DNA of 7,210 bases from Lachnospiraceae bacterium (GCA_021200345.1 JAJQGR010000114.1:1-7210), one strand, 5' to 3'; positions 1 through 5,665 are shown, numbered from the stretch's first letter. The notes: generated by a model from the sequence alone, not told the origin. Made by a program: numbers and translations.

Positions 1-1
1 G

Positions 2-10
2 TGTTATACT
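2..10 (+). promoter_or_regulatory. Probable extended -10 element of the clpB promoter (promoter cut by window edge)
   Basis: TGT followed by TATACT (hexamer at 5-10, 5 of 6 matches to TATAAT) forms a TGn extended -10 element. The -35 box would lie just left of the window and cannot be seen. Transcription would begin near position 17 and give a leader of about 50 bases before the clpB ATG. No CIRCE (TTAGCACTC-N9-GAGTGCTAA) or CtsR heptad repeat is visible in the 66 bases available, so heat-shock control, if present, must act through sequence to the left. Confidence 0.4.
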
Positions 11-50
11 TGTCATAGAACAGATGAACACCAATGAGTTTTGTATGACA
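11..50. repeat. Short inverted repeat in the clpB leader
   Basis: TGTCATA at 11-17 is perfectly inverted as TATGACA at 44-50, with 26 bases between. It begins directly after the putative -10 element and ends just before the ribosome binding site. It could be an operator or a weak stem that brings the start region together. Seven base pairs over this distance could also occur by chance. Confidence 0.25.
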
Positions 51-51
51 G

Positions 52-60
52 AAAGGGGGA
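52..60 (+). promoter_or_regulatory. Ribosome binding site of clpB
   Basis: AAAGGGGGA lies seven bases upstream of the ATG at 67. This purine-rich Shine-Dalgarno sequence supports that start. Confidence 0.75.
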
Positions 61-66
61 ATCGGT

Positions 67-2661
67 ATGAACGTAACAAAATTTACACAGAAGTCCATGG
101 AGGCAGTCAATGGCTGTGAAAAAATCGCCATGGATTACGGCAATCAGGAAATCGAACAGGAGCACCTGCTCTACAGTCTGCTGACTGTGGAGGACAGTCT
201 GATCGCCAAAATGATAGAGAAGATGGAAATTCAGCTGCCTTATTTCACCAACCGGGTGGAACAGGCCCTTGATAAACGCCCCAAGGTGCAGGGGGGTCAG
301 CGTTATGTGGGGAATGACCTGAACAAGGCGCTGACCTATGCGGAGGATGAGGCCAAACAGCTGGGCGATGAATATGTATCCGTGGAGCATTTGTTCCTTG
401 CTCTGCTGCATTATCCCAATCGGGAAATGAAAGCGATTCTCAGGGAATTTGGTATTACCAGGGAGCGTTTTTTGCAGGCGCTTTCCACGGTCAGGGGCAA
501 TCAGCGGGTGACCAGCGACAATCCGGAGGCTACCTATGACACGCTGAACAAATACGGTCAGGAACTGGTGGAGAAAGCCAGGGACGGCAAGATGGATCCG
601 GTCATTGGCAGAGACGCGGAGATCAGGAACGTGATTCGCATTCTTTCCCGGAAAACCAAGAATAATCCGGTGCTGATCGGCGAGCCGGGTGTGGGCAAGA
701 CCGCCGTGGTGGAGGGTCTGGCTCAGAGAATTGTCCGCGGCGATGTGCCGGAGGGCCTGAAGGACAAGAAGATTTTTTCCCTGGATATGGGGGCTCTGGT
801 GGCCGGCGCCAAGTACCGGGGAGAGTTTGAGGAGCGACTGAAAGCAGTGTTGGAGGAGGTCAAAAAGAGCGAGGGACAGATTCTGCTTTTCATTGACGAG
901 CTGCATACCATCGTGGGCGCGGGCAAGACTGAGGGCAGTATGGACGCCGGCAATATGCTCAAGCCCATGCTGGCCAGAGGAGAGCTTCACTGCATCGGCG
1001 CCACTACTTTGGATGAATACCGTAAATATATTGAAAAGGACGCGGCCTTAGAGCGCCGGTTCCAGCCGGTAATGGTGGAGGAACCCACAGTGGAGGACAC
1101 TGTCTCCATCCTCAGGGGGCTGAAGGAGCGCTACGAGGTTTACCATGGCGTGAAGATCATGGACAATGCTCTGGTGGCGGCAGCCACTCTGTCTCACAGA
1201 TATATTTCTGACCGTTTCTTACCGGATAAGGCGATCGACCTGGTGGATGAGGCCTGTGCTCTGATCAAGACAGAGCTGGACAGCATGCCCACCGAGTTGG
1301 ATGAGCAGCAGCGCAGAATCACCCAGATGGAGATTGAGGAGGCGGCTCTGAAAAAGGAAGAGGACCACTTGAGCAAAGAGCGTCTGGACACCCTGCAGGC
1401 GGAGCTTGCCGAACAGCGGGAGGAATTTCAGAATAAAAAGGCCCAGTGGGACAATGAGAAAAAGAGCGTGGAGGGTCTGTCCGGTTTAAGGGAAGAGATT
1501 GAGGAGGTGAACCGTCAGATTCAGCTGGCCAGTCAGTCCGGCGATCTGGAGAAGGCGGCGGAGCTGACCTACGGAAAGCTTCCCGCACTGAAAAAGGACC
1601 TGGAGCAGCGGGAGGAGCTGATCCGGCAAAACGGAGAGGCCCGTCTGGTCCACGAGAGAGTGACCGAAGAGGAAATTGCCCGTATTGTCAGCCGCTGGAC
1701 CGGCATTCCGGTGTCCAAGCTGACCGAAGGGGAGAGAACCAAGATTCTGCATCTGGACGAGGTGCTGCATAGAAGGGTGATCGGCCAGGAAGAGGGCGTG
1801 ACGAAGGTCACTGAGGCCATTCTGCGTTCCAAGGCCGGAATCAAGGATCCCTCCAAACCCATTGGTTCTTTCCTGTTTTTAGGACCCACCGGCGTGGGAA
1901 AGACCGAGCTTGCCAAGTCCCTGGCGGAGGCTCTGTTTGACGATGAGGCCAATATGGTGCGCATTGATATGAGTGAGTATATGGAGAAGTATTCTGTATC
2001 CAGGCTGATCGGAGCGCCTCCGGGATATGTGGGCTACGAGGAGGGAGGCCAGCTCACTGAGGCGGTACGCCGCAAGCCCTACGCGGTGGTGCTGTTTGAT
2101 GAGATTGAGAAGGCCCATCCGGATGTATTCAACGTGCTGCTGCAGGTGCTGGATGACGGCCGGATTACGGATTCTCAGGGCCGCACCGTGGATTTCAAGA
2201 ATACCATCCTGATTATGACCTCGAACATTGGCGCTCAGTATCTGACAGAGGGCATTGACAGTGAGGGCAACATCACACCTGAGGCACAAGAGCTGGTCAT
2301 GCAGGAATTGAGAAATCATTTCCGCCCGGAGTTTTTAAATCGTCTGGATGAGACGATTTTATTTAAACCGTTGACGAAATCGGACATTGGCAGTATCATA
2401 GACCTGCTTGTGGCGGATATCAACAGGCGGCTGGCTGACCAGGAACTTTCCGTGGCCCTGTCGCCTCAGGCCGTGGATTATATCGTGGAAAGCGCTTATG
2501 ATCCTGTGTACGGCGCCCGCCCATTGAAACGATTTATGCAAAAAACCGTAGAGACCCTTTCCGCCAGGCTGATTTTGCAGGATAAAGTGCAGGCCGGGGA
2601 TACCATTTATGTGGATATGGACAGGGAAAAGGGAGGACTATGCTGCCGAGCGATCCAATGA
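67..2661 (+). CDS. clpB: ATP-dependent protein disaggregase ClpB (Hsp100 chaperone)
   Basis: Cytosolic hexameric AAA+ chaperone that, with DnaK/DnaJ/GrpE, threads polypeptides out of aggregates. The 864 residues match the usual full length (E. coli ClpB has 857). The N-terminal Clp repeat domain spans about 1-145. The first AAA module has Walker A GEPGVGKT (205-212), pore-loop Tyr250 in AKYRGEFEERL, Walker B with Asp277/Glu278 and arginine fingers Arg330/Arg331. A long charged coiled-coil middle domain (about 405-520) identifies ClpB and argues against ClpA or ClpC. The second module has GPTGVGKT (606-613), pore-loop Tyr654 in GAPPGYVGY, Walker B Asp678/Glu679 and the sensor-2 motif GARPLKR (816-822). 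All key residues are present. The start follows a good ribosome binding site. The last residues (GGLCCRAIQ) do not look like a conserved ClpB tail. They are encoded largely where the reading frame overlaps the next gene, so this tail may be lineage-specific. Confidence 0.98.
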   Translation: MNVTKFTQKSMEAVNGCEKIAMDYGNQEIEQEHLLYSLLTVEDSLIAKMIEKMEIQLPYFTNRVEQALDKRPKVQGGQRYVGNDLNKALTYAEDEAKQLGDEYVSVEHLFLALLHYPNREMKAILREFGITRERFLQALSTVRGNQRVTSDNPEATYDTLNKYGQELVEKARDGKMDPVIGRDAEIRNVIRILSRKTKNNPVLIGEPGVGKTAVVEGLAQRIVRGDVPEGLKDKKIFSLDMGALVAGAKYRGEFEERLKAVLEEVKKSEGQILLFIDELHTIVGAGKTEGSMDAGNMLKPMLARGELHCIGATTLDEYRKYIEKDAALERRFQPVMVEEPTVEDTVSILRGLKERYEVYHGVKIMDNALVAAATLSHRYISDRFLPDKAIDLVDEACALIKTELDSMPTELDEQQRRITQMEIEEAALKKEEDHLSKERLDTLQAELAEQREEFQNKKAQWDNEKKSVEGLSGLREEIEEVNRQIQLASQSGDLEKAAELTYGKLPALKKDLEQREELIRQNGEARLVHERVTEEEIARIVSRWTGIPVSKLTEGERTKILHLDEVLHRRVIGQEEGVTKVTEAILRSKAGIKDPSKPIGSFLFLGPTGVGKTELAKSLAEALFDDEANMVRIDMSEYMEKYSVSRLIGAPPGYVGYEEGGQLTEAVRRKPYAVVLFDEIEKAHPDVFNVLLQVLDDGRITDSQGRTVDFKNTILIMTSNIGAQYLTEGIDSEGNITPEAQELVMQELRNHFRPEFLNRLDETILFKPLTKSDIGSIIDLLVADINRRLADQELSVALSPQAVDYIVESAYDPVYGARPLKRFMQKTVETLSARLILQDKVQAGDTIYVDMDREKGGLCCRAIQ

Positions 2662-2813
2662 TTTTAATGAGCTTTATCAATCTGAAACTAAGAGATTATT
2701 ATCCCACGCTGGAGGATCTGTGCGACGATCTGGATGTGACGGTAGAGGATGTGATGGGGCCTCTGACGAAAGCCGGGTTTGTGTATGATGAGGAGAGACG
2801 GAGGTTTTGCTGA
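2640..2813 (+). CDS. Small DUF4250-like protein overlapping the clpB 3' end
   Basis: This 57-residue ORF starts at ATG 2640, inside the clpB reading frame, and overlaps clpB by 22 bases in another frame. GGAGG at 2632-2636, within the last clpB codons, is a Shine-Dalgarno three bases from the ATG. A second in-frame ATG at 2658 is better spaced but would remove the N-terminal motif. The protein begins MLPSDPMILMSFINLKLRD and continues with an acidic helical stretch, LEDLCDDLDVTVEDV (24-38), then LTKAGFVYD. From memory this matches DUF4250, a family of about 55-60 residues common in Clostridia with a (L)P.DP..L.S..N.KLRD start. Its function is unknown; the helix-turn-helix-like spacing of the two helices is only suggestive. 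It has no signal peptide or membrane segment. The overlap implies co-transcription and probably translational coupling with clpB. Confidence 0.85.
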   Translation: MLPSDPMILMSFINLKLRDYYPTLEDLCDDLDVTVEDVMGPLTKAGFVYDEERRRFC

Positions 2814-2836
2814 AAGCTCCCATGAAAGAGCTTTTA
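2811..2836 (+). terminator. Weak hairpin at the end of the clpB-DUF4250 unit
   Basis: AAAGCTC (2813-2819) pairs with GAGCTTT (2828-2834) around an eight-base loop. The stem can grow to nine pairs with a G-T wobble and a T-A pair. It includes the stop codon of the DUF4250-like gene. The descending arm supplies only a short T run (TTTT) before AATCATAAAT, so this is at best a weak intrinsic terminator. It is the only candidate between clpB and the deacetylase. Confidence 0.4.
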
Positions 2837-2856
2837 ATCATAAATATCCTGGATTT

Positions 2857-2865
2857 TGATATATT
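2857..2865 (+). promoter_or_regulatory. Possible extended -10 promoter of the deacetylase gene
   Basis: TGA plus TATATT (2860-2865) gives a TGn extended -10 element about 28 bases before the TTG start. No convincing -35 hexamer sits 16-18 bases upstream. The surrounding 80 bases are clearly more AT-rich than the flanking genes, as expected of a promoter region. The alternative is read-through from clpB. Confidence 0.3.
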
Positions 2866-2893
2866 GTAATAAAAACCTGCTCAAGGTGCAAAA

Positions 2894-3604
2894 TTGAATA
2901 AAACACACAAAAGAGTATCGACAACTGCCATTTTGTACTGGCTGGTAATGTCCATACTCTTTTTTGATATTATGATTCAGTGGAATAAGCGATGGGAAAG
3001 CAGTATTGAGACAGATGCAGAAGGGGAAGCGGGACAGGAACATCAGGACATCATGCGGCTTGCGCTGACCTTCGATGACGGTCCTCATCCGGTGTATACC
3101 TCATTGCTGCTGGACGGCCTGCAGGAGAGAGGGGTGAAAGCTGCTTTCTTTGTCACGGGGGAGAACGCGCTGGAGTATCCGGAACTGATTGAGCGGATCC
3201 ACAGGGAGGGGCACCTGATTGGCAATCACACCTTTAGCCACGTGGAGCTGTCAGCTGTGGGACAGGAGGTTTTTCTGGAGGAGCTGGAAAAGACAAATCA
3301 GGTTCTGGAGGAACTGACAGGGGAAGAGATCATTTATGTACGTCCGCCTTATGGGGAATGGAATCAGGAGATTGAAGAGCTTTGCGGCATGTTTCCGGTT
3401 CTCTGGGATGTAGATTCTCTGGACTGGTACAGTAAAAATAAAGATGCTGTAATCAGGCGTGTCTTGGCGGATGTGGAGGATGGGGATATTATTCTGATGC
3501 ATGACAGCTATCAGAGTACAGTGGATGCAGCGTTGTATCTGATTGATCAGCTGTCGGAGCAGGGATATGAGTTTGTGGCAGTGGATGAACTGCTGTTTGA
3601 CTGA
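2894..3604 (+). CDS. Membrane-anchored polysaccharide deacetylase (NodB homology, carbohydrate esterase 4)
   Basis: Predicted metal-dependent N-acetyl hydrolase acting on peptidoglycan or another N-acetylated glycan at the outer face of the membrane. Translation is placed at TTG 2894 because AAGGTG (2883-2888) lies five bases upstream and because this start completes a basic N terminus plus a hydrophobic segment (about 11-28). That segment fits a signal anchor or uncleaved signal peptide; the first ATG, at residue 19, would destroy it. A short acidic linker (about 36-54) leads to the NodB domain, which has all five motifs: TFDDGP (59-64, base Asp61 and metal ligand Asp62), HTFSH (112-116, metal ligands His112/His116), RPPYG (150-154), WDVDSLDW (171-178) and ILMHD (200-204, catalytic acid His203). 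At 236 residues it is a minimal single-domain enzyme resembling the PdaA/PdaB/PgdA-type family. The substrate cannot be told from sequence. It stands alone between clpB and a convergent gene. Confidence 0.93.
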   Translation: MNKTHKRVSTTAILYWLVMSILFFDIMIQWNKRWESSIETDAEGEAGQEHQDIMRLALTFDDGPHPVYTSLLLDGLQERGVKAAFFVTGENALEYPELIERIHREGHLIGNHTFSHVELSAVGQEVFLEELEKTNQVLEELTGEEIIYVRPPYGEWNQEIEELCGMFPVLWDVDSLDWYSKNKDAVIRRVLADVEDGDIILMHDSYQSTVDAALYLIDQLSEQGYEFVAVDELLFD

Positions 3605-3611
3605 CGAATAA

Positions 3612-3635
3612 GGAGCAGCTTATAAAAGCTGCTCC
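3612..3635. terminator. Hairpin shared by the convergent gene ends
   Basis: GGAGCAGCTT (3612-3621) is perfectly complementary to AAGCTGCTCC (3626-3635) with a four-base loop, giving a stable 10-bp stem. It starts eight bases after the deacetylase stop codon and also contains the stop codon and last codons of the minus-strand gene. Neither strand has a proper T tract afterwards: the plus strand continues ATTAAGTACT and the minus strand TTATTCGTCA. It may act as a bidirectional transcription end or a 3' RNA-stabilising stem. Classical intrinsic termination is less certain. Confidence 0.6.
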
Positions 3636-4135
3636 ATTAAGTACTGATAAATTTCCTGACTTCGGCGTTCCCATTTTTCACACATGCCCTGAGCCATTTT
3701 CTGATCCGGTACGGAGAGTGTCAGATCGATCAGCAAAAGCTTCCCTTCCTTTGCGGTCATGCGAACCTCATAATCACCGCTGGTGGAACGGTAGTAGTTG
3801 GCGGAAATACTGTGCTCACTGCGCAGTTTAATTTCATGCTCGTGAAAATAGGCAAGCGTGTCTTTTTTGATTTCCGGATTGATACGGTCGGAAAGATAAC
3901 CGAGGGTTTCCTTCCCGGCATCCGTTATGGTTAAAAAAGTGCGGTTGCGGACCGTTTCCGTCTGGATGAGCCCGGCATCGGGAAGTTCGTCCAGAGCTTG
4001 CTGCAGGGAATAGAAGCTGGCGTAATTCCTGCCAAGAATGAATTCACTGACCTGCGCTGTAGTCAGGGGGAATTCCACCTGGTTGAGCATATACAATATG
4101 AGAAGTTTACATAAAGTCAGAAGCTCCTGTGCCAT
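3620..4135 (-). CDS. DUF4364-like winged-helix protein
   Basis: A 171-residue soluble protein that I recognise from memory as DUF4364-like, a conserved family of unknown function typical of Clostridia. The N-terminal half (about 3-80) looks like a winged helix-turn-helix: helix LLTLCKLLILYMLNQ, helix TTAQVSEFIL, helix FYSLQQALDELPDAGLI, then a beta wing (VRNRTFLTIT) ending in DAGKETL, as in PadR/MarR-like folds. The C-terminal half (about 85-171) is an alpha/beta region with strands YEVRMTAKEG and KLLLIDLTLSV and a long final helix. No catalytic motif is apparent. A DNA-binding regulator is a reasonable guess but unproven. ATG at 4135 is supported by AGAGG nine bases upstream. It lies 45 bases downstream of the malic enzyme stop with no terminator between, so it is probably co-transcribed. 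Confidence 0.85.
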   Translation of the reverse strand: MAQELLTLCKLLILYMLNQVEFPLTTAQVSEFILGRNYASFYSLQQALDELPDAGLIQTETVRNRTFLTITDAGKETLGYLSDRINPEIKKDTLAYFHEHEIKLRSEHSISANYYRSTSGDYEVRMTAKEGKLLLIDLTLSVPDQKMAQGMCEKWERRSQEIYQYLMEQLL

Positions 4136-4144
4136 AAAACGTTA

Positions 4145-4149
4145 CCTCT
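4145..4149 (-). promoter_or_regulatory. Ribosome binding site of the DUF4364-like gene
   Basis: AGAGG on the minus strand lies nine bases before the ATG (4135-4133). It sits in the 45-base gap after the malic enzyme gene, where I see no separate promoter. Confidence 0.6.
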
Positions 4150-4180
4150 GCAATCCTGGCTGCAAATAGTATCCTGTACC

Positions 4181-5329
4181 TTAAATGTTCGCCTTTACCG
4201 CGCCCGCTACAGTATTCGCCACTCTGGGATCAAAAGCCTCAGGCAGAATGAAGTCCGCGTTCAGCTCTTCATCGGAGACCAGGGATGCCAGCGCTTTCGC
4301 GGCAGCCATCTTCATCTCTTCCGTAATCTGCTTTGCCCTGCCTTCCAGAGCGCCTCTGAAAATACCGGGGAAAGCAATTACATTATTGATCTGATTGGGA
4401 AAATCGCTTCGGCCGGTGCCTACCACAGCGGCGCCTGCGGCTTTGGCGATATCAGGCATGATCTCCGGCTCCGGGTTGGCCATGGCAAAGATGATGGGGT
4501 CTTTGGCCATGCTCTTCACCATTTCTGCAGTGACCATTTTGGCACTGGACACGCCCACAAAGATATCGGCGTCTTTTAACGCATCCGCCAGAGAGCCTTT
4601 TTCTTTCTTTAAATTGGTAATCTGAGCCATTTCCTTTTTGATCCAGTTTAAGCCCTCTTCCCCTTCATAGATCATCCCTTTGCGGTCGCACAGGATCAGA
4701 TCCTTAAATCCATAATTCATCAGCAGCTTGGCGATGGCAATGCCGGCGGCGCCGGCGCCGTTGATGACCACCTTACAATCTGCAGCTTCCTTACCGACTA
4801 CTTTCAGGGCGTTGATGGAGGCTGCCAGCACCACGATGGCAGTGCCGTGCTGATCATCATGGAATACCGGAATATCCAGGGTCTCTTTTAACCGGGTTTC
4901 AATCTCAAAGCAGCGGGGAGCAGAAATATCTTCCAGGTTGATACCGCCGAAAGCCGGAGCCAGCCAGGTCACCGCCTTGATAATCTCCTCGGTATCCTGG
5001 GTGTCCAGGCAGATGGGTACCGCATTTACGCCGCCGAATTCCTTGAACAGCACAGATTTACCTTCCATCACAGGCATGGCTGCCCTGGCGCCGATATTGC
5101 CCAGTCCCAGCACCGCGCTGCCGTCGGAGACCACCGCTACCGTGTTGGCTTTCATGGTGTAAGTATAGGCCGCGTCCGGATCCTGGGCGATCACCTTGCA
5201 GGGCTCCGCCACCCCCGGCGTGTAAGCGATGGCCAGATCTTCTCTGGTTTTCACCGGGGCCTTGGACTGTATGTCCAGCTTGCCGTTCCAGATTTTGTGC
5301 AATTCCAAAGCTTTTTCGTTTGTTGTCAT
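4181..5329 (-). CDS. Malic enzyme (malate dehydrogenase, oxaloacetate-decarboxylating), short bacterial form
   Basis: Cytosolic enzyme converting malate to pyruvate and CO2 with reduction of NAD(P), linking C4 acids to pyruvate. Start 5329 (MTTNEKALELH) gives 382 residues, the usual size of short-form bacterial enzymes. It is chosen because AAAGGA (5344-5339) lies nine bases upstream; the ATG three codons earlier abuts that site, and the longer frame (to 5374) has none. The N-terminal catalytic domain shows AYTPGVAEPC with Tyr36, the GKSVLFKEFGG segment with Lys91, and metal ligands Glu133/Asp134 (NLEDISAP) and Asp159 (FHDDQHGTA). A Rossmann NAD(P) domain follows with GAGAAG (191-196) and Asp215 after the second strand. 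The acidic Asp215 may favour NAD over NADP, but DRKG is mixed and cofactor choice is unresolved. No phosphotransacetylase-like C-terminal extension (as in MaeB) or ACT domain is present. It is transcribed ahead of the DUF4364-like gene. Confidence 0.96.
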   Translation of the reverse strand: MTTNEKALELHKIWNGKLDIQSKAPVKTREDLAIAYTPGVAEPCKVIAQDPDAAYTYTMKANTVAVVSDGSAVLGLGNIGARAAMPVMEGKSVLFKEFGGVNAVPICLDTQDTEEIIKAVTWLAPAFGGINLEDISAPRCFEIETRLKETLDIPVFHDDQHGTAIVVLAASINALKVVGKEAADCKVVINGAGAAGIAIAKLLMNYGFKDLILCDRKGMIYEGEEGLNWIKKEMAQITNLKKEKGSLADALKDADIFVGVSSAKMVTAEMVKSMAKDPIIFAMANPEPEIMPDIAKAAGAAVVGTGRSDFPNQINNVIAFPGIFRGALEGRAKQITEEMKMAAAKALASLVSDEELNADFILPEAFDPRVANTVAGAVKANI

Positions 5330-5338
5330 GATCTTCAT

Positions 5339-5344
5339 TCCTTT
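5339..5344 (-). promoter_or_regulatory. Ribosome binding site deciding the malic enzyme start
   Basis: AAAGGA on the minus strand is nine bases from the ATG at 5329-5327 and directly touches the ATG at 5338-5336. The former spacing is workable and the latter is not, so the start is the MTTNEK methionine. Confidence 0.7.
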
Positions 5345-5361
5345 GCAAATACTTTTATATA

Positions 5362-5384
5362 TGGAGCTGTCCATGTGGAGCTGT
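5362..5384. repeat. Direct repeat TGGAGCTGT, period 14
   Basis: TGGAGCTGT occurs at 5362-5370 and 5376-5384 on the plus strand, and its core returns inverted as GGACAGCT at 5394-5401. Three copies of an AGCTGT core within 40 bases exceed what an ordinary spacer would show. Confidence 0.6.
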
Positions 5385-5401
5385 TCACATGAGGGACAGC
5401 T
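5365..5401 (-). promoter_or_regulatory. Stem-loop with alternative pairing in the malic enzyme leader
   Basis: In the minus-strand RNA, AGCUGUCC (5401-5394) pairs with GGACAGCU (5372-5365), and inside it AUGUG (5390-5386) pairs with CACAU (5377-5373). This makes about 13 pairs with a CUC bulge and an eight-base loop. The loop carries another ACAGCU (5384-5379), which could instead pair with the same AGCUGU strand (5401-5396). The hairpin ends 35 bases before the start codon and has no U tract, so it is not a terminator. It may affect mRNA stability, bind a regulator, or act as a DNA operator. Confidence 0.5.
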
Positions 5402-5431
5402 TCGTTTACTGTGATGATAACCGTATGTATG

Positions 5432-5460
5432 AGTATAGCATTATGAGGGGAAAAAGACAA
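5432..5460 (-). promoter_or_regulatory. Promoter of the malic enzyme gene
   Basis: On the minus strand TTGTCT (5460-5455) and TATACT (5437-5432) are separated by exactly 17 bases, and the -10 is preceded by TGC, an extended -10 element. Matches are 4/6 and 5/6 to the sigma-A consensus. Transcription would start near 5425 and give a leader of about 95 bases that includes the stem-loop at 5401-5365. Confidence 0.7.
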
Positions 5461-5482
5461 GAGTTGAGAAATTTCTTTTGAT

Positions 5483-5510
5483 TTGACTTTTTTTAATGCT
5501 GTGATACAAT
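5483..5510 (+). promoter_or_regulatory. Promoter of the aminopeptidase gene
   Basis: TTGACT (5483-5488) and TACAAT (5505-5510) are 16 bases apart, each matching the sigma-A consensus at five of six positions. TGA directly before the -10 makes it an extended element. A T-rich spacer adds to its likely strength. Transcription should begin near 5517, leaving a long leader of about 145 bases. Confidence 0.75.
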
Positions 5511-5627
5511 ACTTTGTAGATTAGTGTGTTTTCTAAGAAAAAACTGTAAATGAGTGACAGGTATATATTGATAAGAGTGGGAATTGTCAGGGGAATTTTA
5601 TAGCATGCTTGTCTGAACAGTATTTAT

Positions 5628-5665
5628 AGGAGGCTTTTTTGCGCCGGAAAGGAATAATATTATGA
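5628..5665 (+). CDS. Possible 8-codon leader ORF before the aminopeptidase gene (speculative; ORF 5639-5665)
   Basis: A perfect Shine-Dalgarno AGGAGG (5628-5633) is followed after five bases by TTG (5639-5641) opening the frame MRRKGIIL and a TGA stop at 5663-5665. That stop overlaps the aminopeptidase ATG as ATGA, the classic layout for translational coupling. The stronger of the two ribosome binding sites in this leader would thus serve a tiny peptide. It may equally be a decoy or leftover site, because the start codon is weak and the ORF is very short. Confidence 0.2.
5648..5653 (+). promoter_or_regulatory. Ribosome binding site of the aminopeptidase gene
   Basis: AAAGGA lies eight bases upstream of ATG 5662, good spacing that fixes the start where family similarity begins. 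Confidence 0.7.

Larger units (their letters stand above)
5330..5661. other. Divergent intergenic region between malic enzyme and aminopeptidase genes
   Basis: These 332 bases hold, from left to right, the malic enzyme leader with its stem-loop, its minus-strand promoter, the plus-strand promoter with -35 boxes about 22 bases apart and facing away from each other, and the aminopeptidase leader. Within the latter I see only weak structure: CTGT/ACAG (5544-5547 with 5557-5560), TGACA/TGTCA (5555-5559 with 5585-5589), a GGGAATT direct repeat (5579-5585 and 5591-5597) and the palindrome AGCATGCT (5602-5609). None matches a riboswitch class I know, and no tRNA-like T-box sequence is present. Confidence 0.6.

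Noticed and set aside
13..990. 325-residue open frame on the minus strand opposite clpB
   Set aside because: It lies wholly antisense to the ClpB N domain and first AAA module, has no recognisable domain, and has the composition expected of a complementary-frame shadow in GC-rich coding DNA.
1486..2319. Overlapping minus-strand frames opposite the ClpB middle and second AAA domains
   Set aside because: Several mutually overlapping frames with no motifs or start signals, all explained by clpB codon structure.
2834..3088. 84-residue minus-strand frame over the clpB-deacetylase gap
   Set aside because: It runs antisense to the start and membrane segment of the deacetylase, and its hydrophobic and aromatic content simply mirrors that AT-rich stretch.
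5330..5374. Fifteen-codon N-terminal extension of the malic enzyme
   Set aside because: No ribosome binding site precedes the upstream ATG, the extension overlaps the leader stem-loop region, and short-form malic enzymes begin near the MTTNEK methionine.
5635..5640. TTTTTT run as an intrinsic terminator before the aminopeptidase gene
   Set aside because: No GC-rich stem precedes it; the upstream AGGAGGC has no nearby complement.
5517..5661. Riboswitch or T-box in the aminopeptidase leader
   Set aside because: I looked for T-box, c-di-GMP, preQ1 and guanidine-type signatures and saw none; the only stems are 4-5 bp.
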